Below the pieces are notes generated by a model. The model was not told where the DNA came from. It saw nothing but the letters and a program-made list of their open reading frames with translations, and made no database searches. Below, in pieces: positions 35,691 to 47,381 of a DNA stretch of 64,000 nt. The DNA is taken from NCBI GenBank assembly GCA_001600095.1, contig BCIX01000006.1, positions 992,001 to 1,056,000 of the forward strand, written 5' to 3'. Origin of the DNA: Bullera alba (lineage: Eukaryota; Basidiomycota; Tremellomycetes; Tremellales; Bulleraceae). The translations under genes and the position numbers were made by a program. Every line of letters begins with the position of its first letter. The stretch's first letter is position 1.

Positions 35691-38600
35691 CTAGAGCTCA
35701 TCATGTTGAACATCCTCACTCGCACCCCCAGCTTTTCCCTTCATGTCCTTCCAATCCAACCACTGCCCGCCCGCCAGATCATCCTCGTGCCCCGCCGCAT
35801 CCTGGTTCACGAATGTGATGTCGTCGTCGAGGTTGTTCATCGCGTTGTCAACGCCGTCCTCGTCCAGCGGGCCCATGGCGGTAGGGGGAGCTGGTCGAAT
35901 CTGGACTTTGGGCTTGGCTGACAAGGACACGCCGAGGGATTTCCGCAGGAGGGCCTCCACTCGCTCAAAGTATCTGCAAGAACTGTGTCAGCCACCTTTC
36001 TCCCCTATAAATAAGATTGTAGGCGCTTGTGTGACTCACGTCGTAGGGTCCGCCACGGAGAATCCACTTCTGACCATTGTCGTATCGAACAACACCCTCA
36101 CAGTCTCTTTCAACTCTGCCGACTCGTCATCATCCCTCACTGGCTCTTCTTCATCCTCCCCTCCTGCTGCGCCGGGCAGGTCGAGTACACGCTCGAGAAG
36201 CCCCTCGATCAAAGGCGACTTTGGATTGATCTCCAGCACTTTCGGCAAGTTCTTCATCATCTCAAACATGGGATCATTCTCAGCGTCCGCCTGGGCGGCC
36301 ATAATTCGGGCCATGTTCGCAGACCACCCGAACGAGTCTATGAGATGCGTCAGCGTCGACAATGTCGAGTGAGAGAGCGTACTCACCGACGACGATGGTA
36401 CAGGGTGAAGTCACCAGTCGGTTCGTCAGGACGACTAAATGGATGAGCTCGATCAAGGCTGGACAGACGGTGAACTTACCATCGCCGACTTGACCGGCGA
36501 GCTCTTTCTTGAGCCAATCGGTCAATGGTCTGAATGCCACTTTTTGCGCTTCAAGCTCCTTCTTCTCAGCCTCATCTTCGTCTTCATCGCCGTACTTGAG
36601 TCCCTTCTTCGACACGTCCTGCGTAGTCATTCCCCTACGCCAGCGTTAGCGGTCATACTCTGGCTTTGCATATGTCGAGCCAGGGGATGACCTGCCACCC
36701 ACATGAAGTTGCCCAGCGCGCTCATCATTGGTTCGTCCGATGGTAGACTGAGCAGAAGCACTTCGTACCCCCTCGCAAAGAGCTTCTCGACGAAGGGCGA
36801 TCGAGCGAGGTCTTCTGGCTTTTCTCCCACACCGGCCATGTAGTAGATCTAGAAAGGAGAATAGTCAGTGTTGGAGGGCCTCGATCTGGTTTTCGTCAGA
36901 CACACCTGCTTTTGGCCCTCTTTTCGGTTGTCGACATACTGCAACGCCAGTCAGCGTGCCATCCTTCAACGCCGCCTCTGAGTGGTTGAGTAGAGATAGC
37001 TGACTCACCTCCTCGAGTGAGGTGTACTTTGAAGTCGTGCTCTCGAACCGGAGCAATTTGGCCAGTTTGATCTTATCCTTCTGACTCTCCAGCATACCGA
37101 TCCGCAGGGCATTCCCATACAATTTGGACACTTCCTTGTATGTCTCGGGCTCGTCTTGGGCAATACGACTGAACAGGTCGATTGCCTTTCGGACCAGTAT
37201 CCTCTGTAATTGCTGAAGGAACCGGTGATTCTGCAGCGTCTCCCGCGACACGTTCAGTCTGAGGGCAATGTCAGCTACAATGGTATTTCGGAAGGCGAAT
37301 GGCTCTCACGGCAAGTCGTCGGCTGAAGGCGGTTGTATTAGCAACATTCCAGCGATCATCATGGACACGACCCACCGTCAACGGTGACCTTGAGGAAGCT
37401 TAGCCACCGGGGCATGTATTCCTCCCCAAGATCGTCCGTGATGAAAACCCGTTTGACCATCAACCTGACATTGTTGATCCCAGCCCCGATCTTTTGCCAA
37501 AAGTCCTTCGGAAGCTGAGCGGGAATGTACATGATCGAGCGGTACGACACTCCTGAACCCGTGTCGCCCTTTGCTTGGGTGTTAGCGAAAGTCCATAATC
37601 CCTCTCTGAGACGCAATATCTGCAGGACATTGGACACACCTTGAAATGAGACCAGCCTAGGGTCGTCGCAGAGGGGTCCTTCGCTACTGCCTTGTAGAAC
37701 TCTCGGTACTCTTCCTCAGAAACCTCTTTCGGCTCGCTAGGAGCTAGTCAGCGCTTGCAATATGACAGCGGGACCGACGTACCGCATCCAGATTGGAGCC
37801 TTGTCGTTGACTCTGACCCAGTTGTCCTCGGTGACGGTCTCAAATTGCTCCTCCGCGTCCTCGTCGACTTCAGCCTCGGGATCCGCTTCGAGAGCCTTTT
37901 GGCTCGTTTGCTTCTCGTTTATGTAGATCGGGAAGGTGGTCGAGAATGTCGAGTGCTTGTCACTGTCGGGCGTCAGCGACAATCAATCTCGAAGGTCGGG
38001 CAGTGAAAGTGTCGGGTCTTGGTTTGGCCAATGAAGACTTCCTCCAGGTCTAATAGCGCCGCCAAAGGGAATCATAGTGTCTACCTCACTCACATGAGCG
38101 CTTTGAGCTTGTGCACGGACAGGAACTCGCCCTCATCCTCGCCTAGGGTGAGTACAATCTCTGTGCCCCTGCCCAAAGTGTTCCCCCTTGGATCGGGGAA
38201 GATTTCAAACGAGTCGCCGGACGAGGTGGACGTGAAGGTGTATTGCACCGGATCGGGATTGGACGACGTCGCCGGCGGGAGGGACGACACTCTGACAGTC
38301 GGAGAGACGAGGAAGCTGACACGTGGCGTCAACATGGTTTCCTTTGTCGCGGAATCGTTCCTTACTTACCATGAGTAGAATCCCAGGCCTAGCAGTCAAA
38401 ATCATACGTCAGTCACGTACCTCCAAGGGAGAGGTATAGAGGGGTGAATGTGAGAGACGGACTTACCGAATTGACCGATCAGGTTGCCATCTGGGCTACC
38501 GCCCTCTTCTGCCTTTTTCAGGAACTCATTGGTTCCACTCCTCGCGATCGTTCCTAGGTTTCTAGCCAGCTCATCCTTTGTCATTCCAATACCGGTATCT

Positions 38601-39078
38601 AACCCACCGTATCAGTCTCGGTCTCCACACAACCGGACCTATCAGTCCAAGGAGCCTGGGACTCACCTCGAATGATCAACTGCCCCGTAGCGCCTCCTTC
38701 ATCGAGATTGACAGAGATGGTCACGTTCGCCTCACCACCCTTCATCACCTCTCGGTCCGTCAATGCCGTCAAACGGAGTTTCTCCAGAGCATCATTCGCA
38801 TTCGAGAGGAGTTCACGGAGGAACACGTCTTTGTGGGAGTAGAGCGAGTGAATAACGAGCGAGCGGAGTCTAGTGATGTCGGACTGTGAAGCGCTCAGCA
38901 CCAATCCTGACCACAAAGGCAGTCGATTCATCTGTGCTAGAGGAGCGCTCGCAGCACAAATGGAAAGCATGCTCTCGAGCTCGGGACGCACCTCGTATTT
39001 GAACGTTTCGGCCTCTTGCGCCGACGTCAGACTCGTCAAGCACGCCAGTGCGCCCAGCGCTAGTGCCTTGACCCTCAT
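35691..39078 (-). CDS. ER-resident Hsp90 chaperone (GRP94-like)
   Basis: Sixteen exons: 39078-38992, 38883-38667, 38598-38467, 38388-38370, 38315-38094, 37962-37783, 37736-37640, 37568-37376, 37322-37310, 37258-37009, 36938-36906, 36848-36703, 36634-36480, 36434-36387, 36337-36040, 35973-35691; 790 aa. A signal peptide ([20 protein letters not shown]) starts it and HDEL ends it, so it is retained in the ER lumen. Hsp90 ATPase motifs are clear: [49 protein letters not shown] and [13 protein letters not shown]. Middle and C-terminal blocks ([47 protein letters not shown]) follow. Two exons are tiny (19 and 13 nt). It would fold secreted and membrane proteins. The cytosolic Hsp90 MEEVD tail is absent. 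Confidence 0.93.
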
Positions 39079-39402
39079 GCTGCGGATCTTCGATATGCAA
39101 TGCTGCTCCTATCGCAGGTCAAAGCAAGACAGTGAGCAAGAGCTTGAGCAAGAGTGCTCTTATGGCCTAGGAGGCAGGAGGAGAGAGTCGTGACGTGGAA
39201 CAACCGAGCGTTTCAGATCTCGCCCCTCTGCCAATTCCGTCGGAAGTGACGTTTTACATTTTGCCATTACAAAGGCTAATCTGCCAGACTCGGCTTTTCT
39301 AATCAGGCTAGGCCCCGTTGCTACGAGTAATCCTAATCTACCCGTCCCAAGCTATCCCAGCTTTTTTCCCCGAGCGCCCTGTCCTGTCCCTTGCACTTCG
39401 CC
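39079..39402. other. intergenic (ER Hsp90 5' / SYF1 3')
   Basis: A 324-bp region that must carry the Hsp90 promoter. No clear unfolded-protein-response or heat-shock element could be assigned by eye. Confidence 0.45.
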
Positions 39403-42400
39403 CTAGAACTCATCATCGTCCATGGCTATAGCATCCGGATTGACGGCCTGTCCCTCGCCCTGCCCGGCGTCCACCTCCGCGTCGACGTTGTTCGTCGTTG
39501 TGCGCAGAGTGGAGGCAACGAACGCGGGACCGCCCTTGGCCATACTCCTCTCCATGGCGGCCATGGGGTCCGCGGCGTCTTTCGCTGCTGTCTCGGCAGC
39601 GTCGGTCGGTTTCTCCGTGCCGTTGGACACTGCGGCAGTTTGAGCGGCGACAAACGAGGCTTCGGTATTGTACGAGGCTTGGACGGCCCGTTTGATCCGT
39701 AACATCTCTCGGAATGTGTCTTCCGATCCAGTGTCGACTGTACAGGGTCAGCGACCATCTCAAGCACTAGTCAAGTGGTACTGGACTCACTCTCGAACGC
39801 ATTCCACTCGGACCAGAACTCGGGGACGACTCTGGGATCGCAGAATTGACTGGCATGGGCGTAAATCGCCCTCGCACGATCAATCTCGCCCAACTTTCTC
39901 TCCATGCTCGCGAACCGTCTGCACATCTCGGCCGTCTCCTTGTCCGGCAAAGACTCGATAGCCCGCTCGTAGATCGGTCGGGTGGCCGGTAATCCAAAGT
40001 TGGCAGTCGCTTTGGCAATGTAGATCGTGTACATCTGGAACTTGTCCGTGTCCTGGACGGTCGATGCGGCACGGTCGTAGATCCCCATTGCGCGTTTCGC
40101 CAGTCCGTGCTCTTCCTCGAGTTTGGCGTACATCAGGAACAAGGGCTTGCAGAATTTCTCGGGGCAATTCTCCAGGGCCTGCTCGAATAGATCTCTGGCC
40201 CGTTCCAGCTTTTTGCCGCCGTATCGCTTGACAAACTTGGACAGGTAGATGTTCCACAGTTCGAAAGCGACGGGGAAGTGGAACAGCTCGATACCACGCT
40301 CATAGACCTACAGCAGGGGATACTCGATCAGCGCATGTCCATATACTGGCACACAACGAGCACTGAGACCCACCTTGAAGCTCTCCTCGAAGTACTTGTT
40401 CTCCTCGAGGAACGCGGCGTAGTTGACAATCACTTGCGCATTGGCAATCTTCAACTCCATGATCTTGTCGTAGACCGCCTTTGTCGACTCTACCGTCCCG
40501 ATGGACTCTTCGAGGTCGCTGTAGAACGACCAGATCTTGAGTGACTTGAACAGCCGTTGTTGCGGGGGAATAGACTAAGAAATGTCAGTCTCGCTTAAAC
40601 CTCAACCCATCCAGTGGAATTCACTCACGTCGTTGTAGAAATCCACTTTGACGTTCTTTGGCAACGTTGTCGCTCGTTGCAGCAATCGCACAGCTTCGTC
40701 ATAGTTCCTGGACCGCCAATCAGCCCCTATCACTTGGACTTAGAGGAAAGCTGTACTCACTCATTCCTGAGCTCCATCTCTGCCCACTCGCACCAAATCT
40801 CCGCTAGCTCATCGACCGATTTGAAAGGCACTTTTGACGCCTTGTCCAGGATCTTCCTTGCCTCTTCCAGGTTTGGCTCGGCCAAGGGTTCTCCCGTCTC
40901 GTCGACCTTCGATCCGCCTTCCTCGTAGAATTTGGCGAAACCGACATAGAGGGGATATAGCGGTCCGGTGGCCTTTCTCGGATTGACAGTCTCCAAGGCT
41001 TTGAGGTATGTCTCGACGACTTTTTCGTCGTTTGTATTGCCATAGATTGCAATCCTCTTTTCCCACTCTACCACATCGTTTGGATTTCGCCTGATGAGCA
41101 CGTCATTTACCAAGAATGGCCGTCGGTCCATCAATTCCTCAAATGCTTTCATCCGTTCGTCCAGATCCTTTTCCGTCTCTTCAACGTCGAAGTCCTCGTC
41201 GTCGAGATTGTCCTCGTCGGCCACGGCGTCCATGAGCGTCGAGATCATCGTCTCGGAGAACTCGGCGTAGGCGTCGAATATCTGGGTGAAGTCTCGAATG
41301 GTCACAACGGCAGCGAGACCTCGTTCAAAGGTGGCAGTGGCACGTTCGAATTCACCCCTCTTGATCCAGTACGTGGCGAGACCGGTCCACAGTCGTCCAG
41401 CTTGATCTTTGTAAACTGCCAAACCGTCCTTCTCAACGATACCCTCGACATCCAGCGCTCGATCGCTCGATGGGTCGATGTCGGCGTCGTAGACTTGACT
41501 GGCTTGTGCGACCTTTGCCGTTGCCGTGGACACGCTTTTAGGTGGAGCATGGATTTTCGCTTCGCCGACGGGTATAGGTGGACCAGCGATTCTCATCAGT
41601 CGTCCCTCCAGTGTTGCCGGTTCATCCTTGGCCGGACCAGCATCTCCACTCTCATCCTCTGCCTCCTCCTCGCCGAGCGCAGTGGCCGAAGCATTCTTCA
41701 ACGCGATTGTGGCCTCTTCGTCCATTCCTACGTCTTCGGCGTACTTTTCGACCAACTCCATGAAATCGACGAAAAGCTGGTACGGCGATTTTCCATCTGC
41801 CGCCTGGAATTCGTTGTTGTTGGCCTGTCTGGCGATAGAGAGGAGGTACTTTGCCGCCGTCAACGGTCGTGGCGGGGACGAGTTGAGGAGGTAGTCGATA
41901 TGCCTCTCCGTGAGCGAGTTGTCCACCTACACCCAATGGCATTAGCGCTTTATCCGTATCATTCACTCGTTTGCGCTCCGGGTAGACTGCTCACTCTGAG
42001 ATACCTCCTCCAAACTCTCTCACCGGCGTCACCACCTGTAACCTCTGCCCAACGGAGATACAGACCCCAGATCCTGCCGTGCAAACTCGGCGGCAGGGTC
42101 CTCAACGCCCTGTCAAACGTCCTCCTAGCGTAGGTCCGCTTGAACACACCCGGGCATTTCGGATGCAGCAAAACGCCCAGGTGCATCAACCACGGCACCG
42201 GCAGGTGGTTCAACCAAGTGATCATCCTCTCTCCAACCCCGATCAACGCTTTCCACTCTTCGAACCCGACTACACCGTCCAGACCGGCCTTGTTCTCCCA
42301 GACATGCGATTCCTCCGCGCCGTCCAACAACTCCTTGACATTCGTCTTGTAATTGCTCCCTCGTTTGCTCTGCTCCGTCCTAGCCTTCTTCGCCTCTACG

Positions 42401-42891
42401 CTCAGCGGGCCCAGGATGAACGACTGCCTTGTTTGGAAGTACGATTTCCACAATTTGAACGATGTTGGGAAAATCGCCAGCGCTCGCTCGTAGATGCAGA
42501 CCAAATGCTGCAAGCCTTGTCGGGCCTGATGGGTGGCTAATGGTCCCAAGAGCTCTTCTTCTGGTGAAAGCACTATTGTGCTAGAGGAGGAGCCAGTCGG
42601 GCGCTCGGGAAGTGATTTCTCCAAACGATCCTTGATTTGATGGACATAGGATAGCCATCCTCGCAGGTTGTCCGGATTGTGGAGCAGATCCTCCTCCGTC
42701 GCTAGGTCGGCATTTGAGATGAGGTCCGAGTGCGTCAAGGGCGTAGGAACGGGGATGGTGAGGGGGAATCGAGATGATAGGTCGGTGACCAGAGACGAGG
42801 AGGATGCGCTAGCAGATCCGTTGGCTTCTTCGGCGGCGGCGGCTGAAGCTTTCGCGGCAGCTTTGGTTGCTGCCGTTTTACGAGGCGGCAT
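39403..42891 (-). CDS. SYF1: pre-mRNA-splicing factor SYF1 (HAT repeats)
   Basis: Exons: 42891-41995, 41926-40761, 40707-40629, 40574-40374, 40307-39791, 39737-39403; 1064 aa. The protein is built of HAT (half-a-TPR) repeats throughout, for example CIYERALAIFPTSFKLWKSY, FDRALRTLPPSLHGRIWGLY, VYERGIELFHFPVAFELWNI and RAMGIYDRAASTVQDTDKFQ. Order and spacing match Syf1/XAB2, a scaffold of the Prp19-associated NineTeen complex in the spliceosome. The start chosen (MPPRKTAATK) precedes an Ala/Ser-rich leader; the frame stays open another 294 nt upstream, so a longer N-terminus is possible. An acidic DDDEF ends it. It has few introns for its size. Confidence 0.92.
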
Positions 42892-43403
42892 GACGGTGGG
42901 GAAGAGGACGGAGTGAGGGTATGCAGTGTGTTTAGAGATCAGTAGCAACACCTCGAGCTCAATGACTGCAGCACACCAGCCTGCAGCTGAATTAATGTGG
43001 TCGGTAACAAGTTCATGTAAAGTGGAGGGCAAATTTAACGCCGAGAGCTGCTGCTGATCTTCGGTTCTGTCCTCACAACCACGACCTCTAGAGACCTTGT
43101 GGTCAACGAAGCTCACACAGGCGTCGCCTCTCGCAGTAGCGTCGAGCTTGTGCATAGATATGACGACTAGCGCCAGAGCGATCAACGCCCATCAAATTAC
43201 ATACTAAAAACTCAATCACCCCCCGGCGCTCAGCGTCGGAACCCGCGTGAGATGTGATCCTCGCCCAATCGTTTCGGTCGTAAAATACGAAGGGTGGCTT
43301 CTTTGGTCGTCTTGGAGGCATTATGGCATAAGGAGCGTGGAGTCGTCAATGCGTCAAAGTCGTCGAATACAAGAGGCGTAGGATGTCGGTCGGTTCGTCG
43401 GAT
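42892..43403. other. gap between chitinase 3' end and SYF1 start, with open frames
   Basis: 512 bp. It includes a possible small upstream exon (43321-43203), entered separately. Confidence 0.4.
43103..43321 (-). CDS. possible small gene or upstream exon of SYF1
   Basis: A 72-residue frame starts MPPRRPKKPPFVFYDRNDWA at 43321 and ends at 43103. Inside it a GTATGT donor begins at 43202, and an AG acceptor at 43146-43145 would remove 58 nt. Splicing gives GVIEFLLDATARGDACVSFV and enters the frame that runs open into SYF1. So this may be a separate short gene, a 5' extension of SYF1, or chance. No family is recognised. Confidence 0.3.
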   Translation of the reverse strand: MPPRRPKKPPFVFYDRNDWARITSHAGSDAERRGVIEFLVCNLMGVDRSGASRHIYAQARRYCERRRLCELR

Positions 43404-45859
43404 CTATCGCAGACTCGCGAGAACGGTAGCCATGAGGGAGGGTGCGTGCTGTATACCTCATCAGCTTCACACCTTGATGATGTCCAATTTAGCTTGACTC
43501 ACATCAGCCCATTCCCAGAACATGATGCCCCCGTTCCACCCCTGCGTCTGCGCTTCGGACGCGCACTTCGACAATGTCGCTGCGTCAATGTATCTAAAAC
43601 CGCATGAGCTTTGCATGCACGACTTCGGGTCATCGTGGAGCTCACCCGTTGGCGGCATCACCTGAGTCGAGGGGCTTTCCAATGACGATCTTGTCGAGCG
43701 GTACCCCAGCATACGAGTTGATTTCCATGACGCTAGTAGAGGGCCATGATCCGCCAGACTTGTACACTAATGTCTGCATCGGTCAGCACCACGTCGACAA
43801 CGTCACGGAAAGGAAAACTCACATCGCAGTCACCGTACACCCCATCGCCTTGGTTGTAGAATTGGATGTCTGAATACAGTCAGCTACGAAACGTCAAGTA
43901 TACATAGCTGGACTTACTGTAGAAGTCGATTCCAGTGCCGGTTTCCTGGTGAACCTTGACGTACGCTCCGGAGGGATAGGCATTCGCCGAGGTGAACCAC
44001 GGTGCAACGGGAGCTACATCCCTCTGTCAGCCCCAAGGTCCACACAGTCATCTTCGTACCGCCTCCGACTCACCATGGGAGATCAGGTATGGAGCCGGCA
44101 ATTGTCGCCTCAATTCTGCCTGGAAGCTGACAAGCCAAGACTCCGCTTGGTCATTGTTCATCGCAGTCATATCCTCGTAATCGATATCCACGCCATCTAG
44201 CCCGTACTGCTTGACCCAATTGGCCAGTTTCGTGGCGGTATCCACGGGGTCGGCGCCGTTTGTCGTCGGGGAATCGGTAGATCCAAAGGCCGAAACCATC
44301 AGTGCGATACCGGCAGAGTGATACTCTTCAATGACCTGAGCTCGGTAGTCGGCATCGAATTGTTCCCAAGCTTGGGCGTTGTCTACCGCCCCAGGCTGGA
44401 CCATCCAGAATGCGAGGATGAATCGGTTGTACGAGCCCAACTCGGCAGCGCCGGGCATCTTGCTTAGCCAGTCTGCAGTAGTCAGTCAGCCTTTGCATCC
44501 AGAAGTCAGTTCGCACTTCTGCACTTACTGTCTGCGTAGATCACGTAGTGAGGTGCGGCGAAGGATCCGGAAGGAGGCGCGACGGAGGTCGCCTGAGCGG
44601 CTTTGCTCGACGAGGCAGCAGTAGCACTGGCCGACTGTCTGCTTTTCGACTTGGCCCCTCGACTACTGGCACTGGCACTAGCACTGACGCCACCGCCGTC
44701 CTCCACGATGCCGCTTGGAGACGGGCTGGGACTTGGCTGGGACGCACCAGTCGACGAAGGTGACCACCAATCCTGCGTGCTGCTAGAGGCGGACCAATCG
44801 GTGGAAGATGACTCGGCCCATTGACCATCGTCACCGGTCGGGGATGATGAGGCACTTGGCTCAGCGGATGAATGCCTGTTCTTGAGTACCATCCATCCTG
44901 ACCGTTCTCTCCCGCCCAGAGGTTCCCGCCGATAGCACTCTGCGAGGGCGATGGCGAAGGCGAAGGCGAGGGCGAGGGTGAGGGCGAGGGCGAGGCGATC
45001 AGTGTTGCGCTGGAGACGGTGGCGAGGGTGGAAACAGGTCCATTGAGGGATGCCGAGGGCTCATCGCCATCTCTAAGGATTGTCAGCTTTGTTGACCACG
45101 ATCTAGGTACGCTAGCTGTAAGAGATCGTGTACGCGGGAATTGTAGGAAGTCGCGTTGGTTTTAGACTCACTCGTTCACATACGCTCCGCCATTACTACT
45201 CGTTGCAGAGACCGTAGAGCTGCTCCATTCGGCTGTGTTGGTCGACGTGATCGCGCTGGAGCTCGCCTTGAGACCGGCTGAAGGCGAAGGCGATGAAGAT
45301 GGTTCATCCGAGTCACTGAGCTGCCAGGCCCAGACGCATCCTGTCGCCGAGTCGGTCGCGCTACTGTAGTCAGCACTGCCTAGCTGGAAGTATGAAGCTC
45401 AAGTTGGAGAGGGGATAGACGGAATGTGATGGCTGATCTGGAGAAAGAACAGAGAGGGGTGACTCACGAACACACAGTGTCTCCAGTACAAGTCGCCACG
45501 GTAACCCAAGTCGTAAAGTTGCATCCTGGCAACGGAATCAGCACTCTCGTACGTCATCTAACCTTATCTAGGACCTGATCCGGATGGTGACACTTTAGAC
45601 GGAACTCACGCTCCAGATTCTGTCCATTACACTGCCATGCCCCGTCCTGAGTGCAAGAGGCTCCATCGTCCGCCCTGCCTTCCAACTTGATGTCAAACTC
45701 TCCAGAGTCCCTGCGTGCCCTTATGCTAGCGAGTGTGTCGACAGAGCGTCGAGCTGCGACGGCGGCTTTGGCATGATGCCGGCGGTGGAGATTGCGATGG
45801 GGCGACGCGTTGGTGATGGCGACGGAAAGGAGGGGTATGATCAGTGCAGAGAGCTGCAT
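43404..45859 (-). CDS. secreted GH18 chitinase with Ser/Pro-rich linker
   Basis: Exons: 45859-45610, 45525-45468, 45363-45172, 45072-44890, 44854-44529, 44472-44074, 44013-43918, 43869-43823, 43773-43646, 43593-43503, 43448-43404; about 604 aa. A signal peptide (MQLSALIIPLLSVAITNAS) leads to a small Cys-rich module (CTQDGAWQCNGQNLERCNFT, CTGDTVC) resembling a carbohydrate-binding cap. A Ser/Pro linker with Ser-Pro repeats follows. The GH18 barrel holds GSYNRFILAFWMV and the catalytic DGVDIDYED (DxxDxDxE, acid Glu about residue 436), then IQFYNQGDGVYGDCDT and GWNGGIMFWEWAD. It hydrolyses chitin, as in Cryptococcus cell-wall turnover chitinases. The joint between 44890 and 44854 needs a 35-nt intron with a poor donor, or a frameshift. 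The last intron is inferred from frame. Confidence 0.82.
44938..44997. repeat. GGCGAR hexanucleotide tract in chitinase linker
   Basis: About nine imperfect copies of GGCGAA/GGCGAG on the plus strand encode the Ser-Pro repeats of the chitinase linker on the minus strand. It is a likely site of length variation. Confidence 0.7.
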
Positions 45860-47025
45860 CGCGGGGATTGGGGTGTCGGGTCGGGTCGTTAGTAAGTGCC
45901 GAGGTCGCTGCGTCGTTGTGTCGTGAATGATCGTTCAGTGGTGCTGACTCGCACCTGTGTATCGGCGTTACTTGTCGTGATCTGTCGCGAGAGGCCTCAG
46001 GCTGCAACGAAATTGCTCGTGACTGTCGTGTGGATCGTGCCGGACGATACCAGGGGAATGGGCGAAGAGAAGCGTGAAGAGAGGAGGGCGAGGAAGCTAG
46101 ACTTGATGAAGAGGAGGAAGATGAGGTTGGGAGTGACTAGGATAGTGGAGTTGAGGATGATGAGCGTTGAAAGAGAGTTGACTGAAGGTGGAGAGCCGTA
46201 CTAAGACCTAGTTCCGACCTGCTGCGACATCTACGAAAATAGCACTTTGATCGTCAGTGACCAGGTATTGGGACTAGGATGCATTCGGTGCCTTTGCGTA
46301 AAGGGTGACTGGAGCACAGTGAAGCATCGGAGGCTGGAAAGGGGTATCAAGCAGAGAGCCGAAGGGGGGAGAGGCGTCGATCAGTCACACCAGGTCAAGG
46401 ACCGACGGTGACCCGACCAGGATGTCGACAATTGGGAACAAAGTCATTTGGTGCCTTTGAAACTGGCAAGGGGGAAGGGGAAGGGCAGAAGATGAGAGAA
46501 GATGGCACAGCTGACCAGGAAGGGGGGGAATTGGGTGTCTAAGTATAGGTAAGTTAAGCCTTCATCCGCACCCACGACTACGAGACCGCGCCGCAGCCCT
46601 GTGTCCGCCATGTCCAGCATTGTGCAGCGCAGAGTGCTCGCGTGCGTAATGTTCCAAACGCGAAGTGACCAAAGCGCAAATCGAAAGAGGATCGAGGACA
46701 AAACGCGAAAGTGGAGAGCCTTCGGTTAGCGGGTGCCTGACCAGCGGATGGCGGTTAAGGCGAGGTTGCACGCGCGGAAACGGTTTTTGCCTTCCCAGGC
46801 CCAAGCTTCAACATGAAGAGCGAGCGAGCACTCTGGAATCTGGATGCTGGGTCCATCATTGTGCTCTTGCTTGACTCTTACTACGCATTAAACTAGACGC
46901 TACCTTCCATTGCGCACGACGAGCAACAGTCACCTAGATCTATCCCGAGGAATAGCCAGACTCGCCAACCGTTTCAGAAACCCTACGCCAGCTGAACCCA
47001 CCAAACAGGCCACACCCCTTCCGAC
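45860..47025. other. intergenic, 5' regions of chitinase and Gln-rich gene
   Basis: 1166 bp between divergent starts. It contains purine-rich stretches near 46065-46190 and no convincing gene. An untranslated leader or upstream exon for the Gln-rich gene could lie here. Confidence 0.45.
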
Positions 47026-47349
47026 ATGCAGATGGGACAGTACATGATGCCCGGGATGCCAGGCCCCGGACAGCCACAACAAGGGGCACCGGGACAAAGG
47101 CCAGGACCAGGACAGCAGCAGATGATGATGGGGATGGGCGGACCACCCGGACAGCCCGGACAAATGGGTCAACAAATACAGCCTGGTCAACCGGGGTCAT
47201 CTGGTGGAATGGGCATGGCCAATGGTAGCAACGGCATGAACAATCTCAATATCCATTCGATGCAGCAACAGCAGATGCAGCAGCAACAACAGCATTTGCT
47301 CCAGATACAAATGCAGCAACAGCAGCAGCAGCAGCAGAGAATACAACAA

Positions 47350-47381
<32 letters not shown>

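Noticed and set aside
41402..42133. Plus-strand frame of 243 codons
   Set aside because: It is antisense to conserved SYF1 HAT-repeat coding sequence and has no family resemblance.
45896..46204. Plus-strand frame of 102 codons
   Set aside because: Arg/Glu-rich purine tract in a promoter region, with no signal of selection visible.
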